A stretch of 64,000 nucleotides of DNA from the NCBI GenBank assembly GCA_049472395.1, contig JBLIRR010000004.1, positions 1 through 64,000 of the forward strand, written 5' to 3'. The translations under genes were made by a program, and so were the position numbers. The DNA is from JBLIRR01 sp049472395. Its GTDB lineage: Bacteria; SZUA-182; DTGQ01; JBLIRR01. Positions within the stretch are counted from its first letter, which is position 1. Every line of letters starts with the position of its first letter. The notes under the pieces are model-generated. The model saw only the letters and a list, made by a program, of their open reading frames with translations. It ran no database searches and was not told the DNA's origin. Of this stretch, positions 16,921 through 25,389 are shown piece after piece.

Positions 16921-17310
16921 GTAAAGATCATTTATAAAGGAGAAAAGGAAAAATTTTTATCGGAAGAAAAGATACCTACTCAAAGAGAGTGGAGAAAATA
17001 TCTTTTACAAAGCCAAAAAACAAATCCAATATTGGAAGGATTTAAATATCTTGAATATCTGAAAGAGATTCCAGGCTCAACATATAAGGATATAGGTAAA
17101 GAGTTCAATATTAGTAAGGCACGAGTAAGTCAGATGATAGCCCTGATTACTAGATTACCAGAAGAGATAATTGATTTCCTTATCAGTAAAAATGAGTCGG
17201 AATATCTTAGTTACTTCACTGAAAGAAGGCTGAGGCCATTGACAAAAATTAAGAATCCAGAATTACAGAGGGAAAAATTTGGAGAACTCCTTAGGGCTTA
17301 TCACTCCTGA
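16921..17310 (+). CDS. ParB/KorB-like helix-turn-helix protein, island unit E5 copy
   Basis: The frame encodes the complete homologue of the 30.6-kb HTH protein: KGEKEKFLSEEKIPTQREW, then TYKDIGKEF, the recognition segment NISKARVSQMIALITRLP, and FTERRLRPLTKI. No ATG or GTG precedes the conserved region. The first standard start is TTG 17032, which would remove about 37 conserved residues; ATT codons near 16930 are possible. Either the start is non-standard or this copy has lost it. The frame is even open and conserved upstream to the left arm at about 16850. Confidence 0.65.
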   Translation, partial: VKIIYKGEKEKFLSEEKIPTQREWRKYLLQSQKTNPILEGFKYLEYLKEIPGSTYKDIGKEFNISKARVSQMIALITRLPEEIIDFLISKNESEYLSYFTERRLRPLTKIKNPELQREKFGELLRAYHS

Positions 17311-17715
17311 TTTTTCCCCAATACAACGCTTTTTAATGATTTGATTAATAGCTTTAGAATATTCCACACCACAAACAGGATTACCTCACAGTAATATCTT
17401 TTGCCACCGATTAGGTTTTCGAGTCTTCCTCAAATGATCCTTCCTCTCATACATTTATTTATGCAATTGTCGTAATGATTTCCATATGCCTTGCGTTTAG
17501 AGCAATTTCTATAGTAGTATTTTTAATATTATGAAATCATATTGTAGTATTTCTACTTCTCGAAAAGAATCCTTTATTGCAAAAGAAGGAATTATCAAAG
17601 CAATTTGGAATAGACCCTAAATCGAACAATCGATACAAAATTACTGGAAATACTCTACGGTTTTGAATGGAAAAACATAATATCAACCTAAATGATATTA
17701 TGCTGAGTGGTTGAT
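17311..17715. other. Intergenic region with no recognised gene
   Basis: This AT-rich sequence follows the E5 HTH gene. No open frame has a family pattern or ribosome-binding site. It ends at a conserved inverted-repeat block at 17716 that looks regulatory. Confidence 0.4.
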
Positions 17716-17743
17716 ATCCACCTTCTGGTGGTGCAAATCCACC
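17716..17743 (+). promoter_or_regulatory. Putative upstream activator site A (inverted repeat with third half-site)
   Basis: The block reads ATCCACC, TTCT, GGTGG, then AAATCCACCAAAAA, giving a CCACC/GGTGG inverted repeat plus a third half-site. A clearly related block (CCGCC...GGTGGCGG...TTCGCC, also followed by AAAAA) lies at 23566-23593. Each is 110-130 bp upstream of a shared TGGCAYAAATTGYRTA motif. This arrangement suggests binding sites of an enhancer-type regulator, perhaps the NtrC-like protein encoded between them. Confidence 0.45.
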
Positions 17744-17853
17744 AAAAACGATTCTTCTCCCCTCTTATTTAAACTAAATTCCTTCTTCATTATCACAAAT
17801 AAACTCTTTTAATTTCAATAAATTACACTTTTTTCAAAAAAGAATTCTCTGTT

Positions 17854-17869
17854 TGGCACAAATTGTGTA
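17854..17869 (+). promoter_or_regulatory. TGGCACAAATTGTGTA promoter-like motif upstream of the PspA/BI-1 genes
   Basis: TGGCAC matches a sigma-54 -24 element, but the GG-to-second-element spacing is not the strict 10 nt, so a sigma-54 assignment is weak. The same motif with the same internal spacing (TGGCATAAATTGCATA) lies at 23720-23735. It is 79 bp upstream of the first gene of the membrane-stress block. Psp-type genes are sigma-54 controlled in enterobacteria, which makes the match worth noting. Confidence 0.35.
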
Positions 17870-17947
17870 AATACTAGATTATAACAAAAAATTCAGTAAT
17901 CCAAACCATAACATAATATAAAAAACTCTCATAAGGAGAAATCCAAA

Positions 17948-18298
17948 ATGGCATCCTTGCTAGAAAAAGTCTCAACCTTAATATCTGCTAATTTGAATTA
18001 TTTAGTCAATCAAGCGCTGAAGAGCAACAGTATGGTTGTGAAAGACCAATATATTCGGCAAGTTAGTGATGACATGGAGGACATGAAAGATGCCGCAGCC
18101 ACAGTAAGGGATGAAGTGAAGTCCATCAAGCGCAAGCTGTTCGACCAGGAACAGAAAAAGAATGAGCAGGACCGGGCCATCGATGCCTTTATCCTGGAGG
18201 ACAATGAAACATCAGCCACGGCAGCCCAGAACAAATTAAACAGTATACAAGGGGTATCAGACAGATTAGATTCAAATATTTTATCCTTTATTAATTGA
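17948..18298 (+). CDS. PspA/IM30-like short protein
   Basis: This 116-residue protein starts with the membrane-binding helix expected of PspA/IM30 (LLEKVSTLISANLNYLVNQAL). A coiled-coil follows (DMEDMKDAAATVRDEVKSIK then KLFDQEQKKNEQDRAI). PspA proteins coat stressed inner membranes and preserve the proton gradient. The usual length is about 220 residues or more, so the C-terminal half is missing. The stop is clean and no continuation was found. AAGGAG precedes the ATG by 9 nt. It is followed by a Bax-inhibitor-like gene and an SPFH fragment, which supports a membrane-stress operon. Confidence 0.65.
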   Translation: MASLLEKVSTLISANLNYLVNQALKSNSMVVKDQYIRQVSDDMEDMKDAAATVRDEVKSIKRKLFDQEQKKNEQDRAIDAFILEDNETSATAAQNKLNSIQGVSDRLDSNILSFIN

Positions 18299-18345
18299 TT
18301 TATTAAACTTTGTGAAAAAATAAAAAATATAGAAAGGAGTATTAA

Positions 18346-19116
18346 ATGGAAGCGTTTGATCCAGAAATAAGAATTGGCAATCCGGCACTTAAATCAGAAA
18401 TTTTCTTAAGATTTAAAGGGTTAACAGATACTGCTCATTTGATGACTTTTCAGGGAACAGTGAATAGGACTATTTTATTACTGTTTTTAGTTTTATGTTC
18501 ATCCATTTGGATATGGAATATATATTTTTCCTCTGGTAGCCAAAAGGCAGTCATTCCTTGGATTATTGGCGGTACAGTTGGCGGTTTTATTTTTGCCCTG
18601 ATAACCATATTTAGGAAGCAATGGTCTCCTTTCACTGCTCCAATTTACGCCCTATTAGAAGGATTTGCACTTGGTGGAATATCATCAATGTTTAACGCCC
18701 AGTATCCTGGGATTGTTATACAAGCTGTGGGACTTACTTTTGGAATCCTTTTTTCTCTTCTTGTAGTTTATAAAACACGCCTTATAAAAGTGACAGAAAA
18801 TTTTAAACTTGGGATTGTATCTGCAACCGGCAGTATATTTCTTATTTATACAATTAGTCTTATTATTAATTTATCCGGTGCCCATATTCCCTTTATACAT
18901 GAAAGTGGTTTTATTGGAATTGGCTTCAGCCTTTTCGTAGTGGTTGTAGCTGCGTTAAACCTTCTTGTTGATTTTGATTCTATTGAACAAGGTGTTGCTC
19001 AGAGAGTGCCTAAGTATATGGAATGGTATGCCGCATTTGGTTTGATGCTCACTCTAATATGGTTATACCTTGAAATACTGGAATTATTATCTAAGCTTCA
19101 AGAGGCAGATGATTGA
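18346..19116 (+). CDS. Bax inhibitor-1/YccA-family membrane protein
   Basis: This 256-residue protein has seven hydrophobic segments and the family features NPALKSEIF near the N-terminus, then FAPIY-like FTAPIYALLEGFALGGISS, and the C-terminal DFDSIEQGVAQRVPKYMEWYAAFGLML. The DFDSIE motif with conserved acidic residues is characteristic of the BI-1/YccA group, thought to be pH-sensitive calcium-leak or protease-regulating membrane proteins. AGAAAGGAG precedes the ATG. It is probably co-transcribed with the PspA-like gene 47 bp upstream. Confidence 0.88.
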   Translation: MEAFDPEIRIGNPALKSEIFLRFKGLTDTAHLMTFQGTVNRTILLLFLVLCSSIWIWNIYFSSGSQKAVIPWIIGGTVGGFIFALITIFRKQWSPFTAPIYALLEGFALGGISSMFNAQYPGIVIQAVGLTFGILFSLLVVYKTRLIKVTENFKLGIVSATGSIFLIYTISLIINLSGAHIPFIHESGFIGIGFSLFVVVVAALNLLVDFDSIEQGVAQRVPKYMEWYAAFGLMLTLIWLYLEILELLSKLQEADD

Positions 19117-19131
19117 AAGGTACAGGATCTA

Positions 19132-19479
19132 ATGCCAGAGATAAAAAAGGATGCAGCAAAGTTTGAAAAAGAGGCAATGCAGAAGTTAGGGGAAGGCGAG
19201 AAACTTCGTTTAATGGAAATCGCAGCGGGACAAAAGGCACAGGCAGAGGTTCTTGGACAGGATAGGGTCATGCAGCTTGCAATGCTTAAGGAAATTCTCG
19301 AAGCTGCAAAACAGAACCCAGAGATTGTCAGGGTGCCTAGTGTATTAGTACAAGGTGCAACTGGTGGCCTTGAAGGTGCGGCAGCAATTCTAGGGGCAAG
19401 TAACCTTACCACTGGTTTGTTGGATAAAAGAGGTATTAATGGACCAAAAGAAGAAGAGAGTAATCAGCAAGACAAATGA
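19132..19479 (+). pseudogene. SPFH/flotillin-like protein, C-terminal fragment
   Basis: The 115 residues match only the C-terminal tail of SPFH-domain proteins: EGEKLRLMEIAAGQKAQAEV, LGQDRVMQLAMLKEILEAA, NPEIVRVPSVLVQGATGG and LEGAAAILGASNL. The N-terminal membrane anchor and the SPFH domain are missing. It starts 15 bp after the BI-1 gene, so it may still be translated. I treat it as a gene remnant left by a deletion; a short functional peptide cannot be excluded. Confidence 0.65.
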
Positions 19480-19651
19480 AAATAAGTGTATTGAATTGAA
19501 ATTATTTACTTTAATAAGCTTACTTCACCATAGTAAAGGTTTGATTTTTTTCAATCAAGAAACTACAATTTTATTAAAAAATTATTTAAATTTTTAGTTT
19601 CTGAGTTATGGTCATTCTTCTTATAAAAGATTACAGTGAGGAGTAATATCG

Positions 19652-20638
19652 ATGGCTAAAAAAGGCAATTTTATAATCGGGATTTTATTAGCAGCAATTA
19701 TCGTTGCTCTCGTCTTTTATCCTAAGGATACCCCTTCTCAAGCTTCATCCCCTATAAGGACGGCAAGCTTAAGAAAAGAAAAAAAGGAACAAAAAACTCT
19801 TTATATCGCTTTTATTCCGCATATTCACTCAAAGAAACTGGTAGAAAGATGGCAACCTATAGAACCTTATTTGGAAAATGAACTTGATATGCCAGTAAAT
19901 ATAACCACCAGACCCAGCTATCGTGAGATTACTACTGCCCTGACTAATGGTGATGTAGATGTATGCCATTTGGGCTCCTTTGCTTATATTCTCACCTGCA
20001 GGGAAATACAAAATAGGGAAATAAAAATCTCACCCTTGGTGAGAAGGATAAAACATGGCACCTCTAACTATCATAGTCTCATAGTAGTAAGAAAAGACAG
20101 TTATATCACTGATATAAAGGACTTGAAAGGGAAAAAATTTGCCTTTACTGATAAGGAATCTACCTCAGGGTGTCTCCTTCCGTTGGTTATGATGAAGAAA
20201 AAAGGGATAAATCCGATTAGTTATTTTTCCGAAGTGTCATTTATGGCGAACAACAGCTCAGCCCTTGTGGCAGTTAAAAACAACTGGTTTAATGCGGTAG
20301 CCATAACTGATTCTGTTTGGCAAGACTCTAATCAAAAGGACAGGGAAGATTTGGAAATTTTCTGGAAATCTGAAGCTGTTCCTCTGGGCCCTTTCTGCGT
20401 GCGTGACGATCTGGATAAGGAATTGGTAAATAAGATAAAAAAAGCCTTTTTAAAAATCGGCAAGACCAAGGATACCCGGGAATTGGCAAAACATTTGAGG
20501 GATCATGGAGGTATCGAGGGTTTTGAAGAGGCAAGAGACAAGGAATATGAAGTTATTCGCAAGGAATATGAAGTTGTTCGTGAGGAATATGAAGTTATTT
20601 GCGAGAAATATAAAGATATTCATGGAGGTAAAAAATGA
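19652..20638 (+). CDS. PhnD-like phosphate/phosphonate-type substrate-binding protein
   Basis: This 328-residue protein has an N-terminal membrane anchor or signal (IIGILLAAIIVALVFYP) and a PhnD-type periplasmic binding fold: LYIAFIPHIHSKKLVERWQP, LTNGDVDVCHLGSFAYIL, SLIVVRKDSYITDIKDLKGK and FTDKESTSGCLLP. No ABC permease or ATPase follows. Instead its stop overlaps the start of a histidine kinase gene (ATGA), so it is probably the extracellular sensor of that two-component system. The C-terminus carries four 7-residue repeats (KEYEVIR type) not expected in the family. Confidence 0.82.
   Translation: MAKKGNFIIGILLAAIIVALVFYPKDTPSQASSPIRTASLRKEKKEQKTLYIAFIPHIHSKKLVERWQPIEPYLENELDMPVNITTRPSYREITTALTNGDVDVCHLGSFAYILTCREIQNREIKISPLVRRIKHGTSNYHSLIVVRKDSYITDIKDLKGKKFAFTDKESTSGCLLPLVMMKKKGINPISYFSEVSFMANNSSALVAVKNNWFNAVAITDSVWQDSNQKDREDLEIFWKSEAVPLGPFCVRDDLDKELVNKIKKAFLKIGKTKDTRELAKHLRDHGGIEGFEEARDKEYEVIRKEYEVVREEYEVICEKYKDIHGGKK
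20540..20623 (+). repeat. Four tandem 21-bp repeats in the PhnD-like gene
   Basis: Four consecutive 21-bp units encode KEYEVIR, KEYEVVR, EEYEVIC and EKYKDIH, ending the PhnD-like protein with a charged, probably coiled-coil helix in heptad register. The first three units are nearly identical in DNA, so the expansion is recent and length variation between strains would be expected. Confidence 0.85.
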
Positions 20639-22128
20639 GTTTTTATAATCTTAAAAAACTAAGCCTTAAAACGAGGTTTATCTAAGCCTTTATTTTTGTA
20701 ATAATCTTTACCATAACAATTCTCTCTCTCGTGAATTATTTCCGGTGGAAACATACCTACAATCGCCGTATTCGAGAAGAAGGCTTGAGACTTACCGAGA
20801 CTCTGATGTGGGGCTGTATCGATCCTATCATTAGCTATAATGTCTTTAGCTTAGATGAATATGCCGAAAATCTGATAAAAAAACCGGATATCGCATATGT
20901 GATAATCATGGATAGAAATGACCATGTTCTTACCAGGAAACCAGACAATTTGAATTTGGAAGATGATATACTATTGCAGGTAACCAAAAAAGCCAAGAAT
21001 AATAAAGATCCCTATTTGATTGAAACATATTATAATAGTGCTTTAAATATAACTATTAATGATATTTCCGTTCCATTACTCATCGATTCTAAAAAATGGG
21101 GTACGGTGAGAATCGGCTTTTCACTCTTCTATATGCGCAAAGAGATTGTCAAGAATATTTTAGTAGTTATGATGACAGGGCTTATATCTGTAATTATAGG
21201 AATTATCGTTGCTTTGATCTTGCGCCGCTTTATCACCGGCCCGATAGAGAAATTTAAGCAAAGCATGAAGATAGTTTCAGAAGGCAATTTGGATGAAGAG
21301 ATGACACTGGAGTCATCTGATGAATTCGAAGAAATGGTCGAGTCTTTCAACAGAATGGCCAGGTCGCTTAAGAAAAAGGAGGAAGAGTTAAGCAGAACCA
21401 ACCAACGACTGAATCAAACAGAGAAGATAGCATTCGTGGGAAGATCAACTCTTTGTATTGCCCACGCGATAGATAATTACACATGTATTATTGAGAATTC
21501 AGCTGATGCTTTGGTTGATGAGAAAGAAGATCCAGGGGACAAAATCATAACGGCATCTTTGCTTAAGCAAGTTGCCAACAAGTTTCACATTTTGTATAAG
21601 GATATGAAAAGAGTTTATGAACAAAAACCGATGATTTTGCGTAATATTGACCTCAATGATATCTTGGAAAAACAAATACAATTACAATCTTGGGAATTCC
21701 AGAGCCCAGAAGACCAAAAGATACGTATAATCACGCATTTTAACTGTAAGCTACCCCCATTGCTGCTTAATAAAGAGCAAATTGATGAGATAACTTCGAA
21801 TATGATTATCAATGCTAGCCAGGCGAAGGCGAAGGAGATAATTATTTCTACAGATTGGGATTCGCAGGGTAATGAAAGCGAAGCGCGAGCTTTTGTGAGG
21901 GTAGAATTCAAAGACAATGGTGAAGGTATCCCTAAAGAAATTCAGAATGAAATCTTTAATTTTCTCTTTACAACTAAAGATGAAGATGAAAATAAAGGCT
22001 TTAGGGGGCTTGGACTCTCTATTGTATCCCAGTATGTAAAAAATCATGGAGGGTGGATTGAAATGGAAAGTGAGGAAGGAAAAGGAGCTAAATTTACCAT
22101 ATTCTTTCCTGTGAATAAAATGGAGTAG
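20635..22128 (+). pseudogene. Membrane histidine kinase with an in-frame stop codon
   Basis: The ATG at 20635 overlaps the PhnD stop and reads MSFYNLKKLSLKTRFI, then TAA at codon 17 (20683-20685), then AFIFVIIFTITILSLVNYF in the same frame. The stop thus interrupts transmembrane helix 1. Restart at GTG 20731 would give 465 residues without that helix. Downstream are a sensor region, TM2 (VVMMTGLISVIIGIIVALIL), HAMP, an H-box IAHAIDN in which the Glu normally next to the His is Ala, an N-box NMIINASQA, and G-boxes DNGEGIP and GLGLSI. The gene is probably decayed, like its partner regulator. Confidence 0.8.
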
Positions 22129-22132
22129 ATGC

Positions 22133-23556
22133 ATGTATAAGTATAGAATATTGATCGTTGATGACGAAAAAATATGGCGCCAATATCTATTAGACAAGCT
22201 TAAAGATCAAACATATGAAATAGACTTGGCTAAGAATTGTGATGAAGCATTTTTTAAGTTCGAGCAAGAGCGGTACAGCCTGCTGATTACTGACTTGTAC
22301 ATGCCGGGTAAAAAAGGAAAGGGCTATTACGGTTTAGAGCTTGTACAGTCAATAAATGAAAAGAATCCTGATATGCCGATAATCGTTTTTACGGGCAAGG
22401 GAGATATACCTAAAGCGGTACAAGCAATGAAAAACGGAGCTTATGATTTTATTTCTAAGGATGATAAAAAAGAACGGATAAGACAAGTTGTCGCTAATGC
22501 ATTGAAAGTAGCGAATTTGAAAAATGAGAATCGCAATATGAGCAAGGCAATTTGGGGAATGTATGGCTTTGAAAATTTTATAGGCAAGTCTCCCCAGATA
22601 GAAGAACTTCGTACGCTTGCTAAGAAAGTAGCAAAGAATAAAGGTATCAAGACCATTTTGATACAAGGAAAAACCGGAGTTGGTAAGGAAGTCCTCAAAG
22701 ATTGTATCCACTATAATAGTGAGCGGGCAGGTGGTCCTAAAATAGATATTAACTGTGCAGGTCTCACAAAGGAGACGGCACATACAAGGTTGTTCGGTTA
22801 CGTTAAGGGCAGTTTCACCGACGCTCATAAGGACACGCCGGGAGCTTTCGAAAAGGCCCATACCGGTACGATCTTTTTAGATGAAGTGGGGAAGCTTAAT
22901 CTTGAAGTGCAAGGGGAATTACTAAGATTCTTAGATAATGAAAAAGTCTCACGCCATGGGGGCGAAGAGAAATCTATTGAGGTCGATGTGCGGGTCATTA
23001 TTGCCGCAAAAGAAGACCTATGGGAAATGGTAGAAAAGGGTACTTTTCTCGAAGACCTTTATTTTCGGTTGAATACAATTACCTTATATATTCCCCCTTT
23101 GCGAGAGCGGAAAAAAGATATCCCTCTTCTCGTTAATCACTTTTTAGAGAAATTGTCTAAAAAAATGGATAAGCAAAAGCCAAAGGTATCCGAGGAAGCT
23201 AAGGCATGGTTATGTGCACAACCCTGGAAGGGTAATGTAAGAGAACTTGAAAATTGCCTTACCAGGGCAATGTGCCTGTCCGAATCCCAAATTATCACTC
23301 CAAAAGATTTGCAGCTTCCCGGATCCCCACCCACTAAGACCTCTAATCCATTAAATATTAATATTTCTCATGGAGGAATACATTTCCAAGAGATCCTGGA
23401 CCAAATAATCGTGGATTGTATAACCACCGCCCTTGATAGACACAGGGTAATGTAAAAAAAGCTGCCGAAGAACTCTTGCATATTAATAGAGGCAAGCTTC
23501 GGGATTATATAAAGAAATATAAAATAGATACCAAGAAATATAAAAAAGAGTACTAA
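22133..23556 (+). pseudogene. NtrC-type response regulator, frameshifted before its Fis HTH
   Basis: Order: receiver (ILIVDDE, LLITDLYMPG, Lys in ISKDDKKE), AAA+ domain with Walker A GKTGVGKE, a GAFTGA-position sequence GSFTDA, Walker B TIFLDEVGKL, and FRLNTITLYIPPLRERKKDI. The frame ends at 23455, but the Fis-type HTH continues in the next frame (GNVKKAAEELLHINRGKLRD then YIKKYKID) to a stop at 23554-23556. A one-base deletion near 23445 explains this. GAFTGA contacts sigma-54, so GSFTDA is a serious change. It lies 4 bp downstream of the kinase. The pair looks inactive or reprogrammed. Confidence 0.85.
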
Positions 23557-23565
23557 ATGCATGAA

Positions 23566-23593
23566 ATCCGCCAATAGGTGGCGGAAATTCGCC
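23566..23593 (+). promoter_or_regulatory. Putative upstream activator site B
   Basis: ATCCGCC, AATAGGTGGCGG and AAATTCGCC followed by AAAAA mirror site A at 17716-17743 in order and spacing. The outer CCGCC/GGCGG form an inverted repeat. It lies just after the response-regulator gene and 127 bp upstream of the second TGGCAYAAATTGYRTA motif. Confidence 0.45.
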
Positions 23594-23719
23594 AAAAATA
23601 ATCCTTTAAAGACTTCTTGACAAGTTAAATCCCTCATTCATCATTTGTCTTTAAAACCTTTCATTTCAATGGATTAAATCCTATTCCACAATAACCTATT
23701 CTACAATAATTTCCATATC

Positions 23720-23735
23720 TGGCATAAATTGCATA
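23720..23735 (+). promoter_or_regulatory. TGGCATAAATTGCATA promoter-like motif upstream of a secreted-protein gene
   Basis: This is the counterpart of the motif at 17854-17869 with identical internal layout. The next gene starts 323 bp downstream. The rest of the interval to 24057 contains no recognised gene. GC-rich patches near 23895-23975 could fold but match no riboswitch class I know. Confidence 0.3.
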
Positions 23736-24057
23736 TAGAGAAAATTGTAATAAGAATTTATTTATTTTGCTAACGTAAAAGTGGAGGTAGGTGACATCCT
23801 GGTCACTTTGGCCTCTTCCAATACAAAGAAAGGAGGGATAAATCACGTAGTAAATAAATTTGTTAGGAAACTGTATTTACATATTTAGACAATTTGCCCG
23901 GTTTAATGGGCCGATACCGTTGATCAACTATCTTTATCATTAGTAATTGCCCACACAAAGTGTGAGAGTTCCACCCCCGGTCTATCTTATTCACAGATAA
24001 TAAATTTTTAGAGAAGATTCTTTTTTCAAAGAAGGAAAGGAGAGAGGTGAGTACAAG

Positions 24058-25056
24058 ATGAAAATAAACAAAATATCAATTAGTCTTTTCATTGGAATAA
24101 TTATTCTAGGAACAAGGATGGGTTATTCTCAAAAGTTAAAAGAGCATATCGTTCCGTCATTAAAGAGTAAATTGGGGAATAGAGTATTATCACCGCCAAC
24201 AGGGGGCAAACCCATTGGTACGGATATTTACGTTCAACCGCCACCAACTAACGAAAAAATTTGTCGCCCCGCTCATGAGAAGCATTCACCGACTATTATT
24301 GATCCAAATAAGATTTTGAGAATGAACCTTGATCCCACATTTAGAGTTATTAATAATTATCCGACAATTAATTGGAAGCCCTTTGGTACTTACCTACCCA
24401 TACAAGACTATACTACTAATTTACTATCATCAGATATTGGCTCAAATATAATTAAGGAGAGCAAACCAGAATGTGAGGTGGACACCCATGAGCTGGACTC
24501 AGATAAGAATCTCGATTTTCACTATTGGGTAGGAAATTTTAATATCTTTCTTGGCCAAAAGATGCTTAGACAAGATGAATGGGGACCTGTAGAAAAACAA
24601 GTGGAGTTTGGAGCACAATTTGATCTTATGAAGAACTCGTGGCCAGTTAGTATAACCATGGAGTATTTAACTTCCAAGGATGATGGAGTAATTTTTGATC
24701 CACAGATTGGTGATATAGATGTTACAGGAAAAACCTCGGAATTTAATCTTGGTCTTAAAAAAATCCGGCTGCTATCAAAATATATTGATGGCTTTATTGG
24801 TGGGGGGCTTTCCTCTGTGCGGGCAGAATGTATAGGTAAGGCATGGGGAATTAAAGTATCGACCTCTGACGAAAATTTGGGATATTGGGTAAGTGGTGGC
24901 ATTTCCTTGACTACGCCTCATTCAATTAATATTGGCTTTGAATTGAAATACTCCAATGCTAAAGTGGAACTTTTTGATGAGGCTGATGATCCGGAAGCAG
25001 AGGCAGGGGGTATCCATATTGGTCTATTAGTCGGCTATCATTGGTCTACCATATAA
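24058..25056 (+). CDS. Secreted or outer-membrane protein of unknown function
   Basis: This 332-residue protein has an N-terminal signal-like segment (ISLFIGIIILGTRMGYSQ). A Pro-rich region follows (LSPPTGGKPIGTD, VQPPPTNEK), then alternating-residue strands rich in aromatic and charged residues (FNLGLKKIRLLSKYIDGFIG, GLSSVRAECIGKAWGIKVS) ending in GGIHIGLLVGYHWSTI. The strands and a terminal aromatic-containing strand fit a small beta-barrel. No family is recognised. AAAGGAGAGAGG lies upstream of the ATG. It is followed after 333 bp by a giant beta-helix protein and may be functionally linked to surface display. Confidence 0.65.
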   Translation: MKINKISISLFIGIIILGTRMGYSQKLKEHIVPSLKSKLGNRVLSPPTGGKPIGTDIYVQPPPTNEKICRPAHEKHSPTIIDPNKILRMNLDPTFRVINNYPTINWKPFGTYLPIQDYTTNLLSSDIGSNIIKESKPECEVDTHELDSDKNLDFHYWVGNFNIFLGQKMLRQDEWGPVEKQVEFGAQFDLMKNSWPVSITMEYLTSKDDGVIFDPQIGDIDVTGKTSEFNLGLKKIRLLSKYIDGFIGGGLSSVRAECIGKAWGIKVSTSDENLGYWVSGGISLTTPHSINIGFELKYSNAKVELFDEADDPEAEAGGIHIGLLVGYHWSTI

Positions 25057-25389
25057 CAGGTCTCTTTAAAACACCTTTTGGCTAGCTGCTATTATCACCC
25101 GCGGGGGGAGTCCTTGTTAGGATTGTCTTTTATGAATCTATTCCATTTTTTAAAAAGTCTGAAAGGAAATAGATGTTAATTGCTCTAAAAGATTAATAGA
25201 AGGAGGTGAAACAGAAAAAATTCTAAATTGGTCTCAAAGCGAATTTTAATCTGTGGAAAATTAATTGATAATGAGATTAATAAAAAGAGATAAATATTCA
25301 AAATTTTTTAATTTATCAATTATAATTTTTGTGTATTTATAATTTTACTAATAAATGCTAATCTTGTTATATGAGAGGGGAGGCAAGCT
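25057..25389. other. AT-rich intergenic region
   Basis: A GC-rich patch near 25098-25112 stands out from otherwise AT-rich DNA. No gene or clear terminator was identified. A strong GAGGGGAGG ribosome-binding site ends the interval. Confidence 0.35.

Noticed and set aside
17854..17869. Firm sigma-54 promoter call for TGGCACAAATTGTGTA
   Set aside because: The second element is not at the strict spacing from GG, and the paralogous motif at 23720 has the same deviation. Kept only as a shared promoter-like motif.
23880..24000. Possible riboswitch or structured RNA in the leader before 24058
   Set aside because: GC-rich patches and short complementary runs are present, but no conserved core of a class I can recall could be matched.
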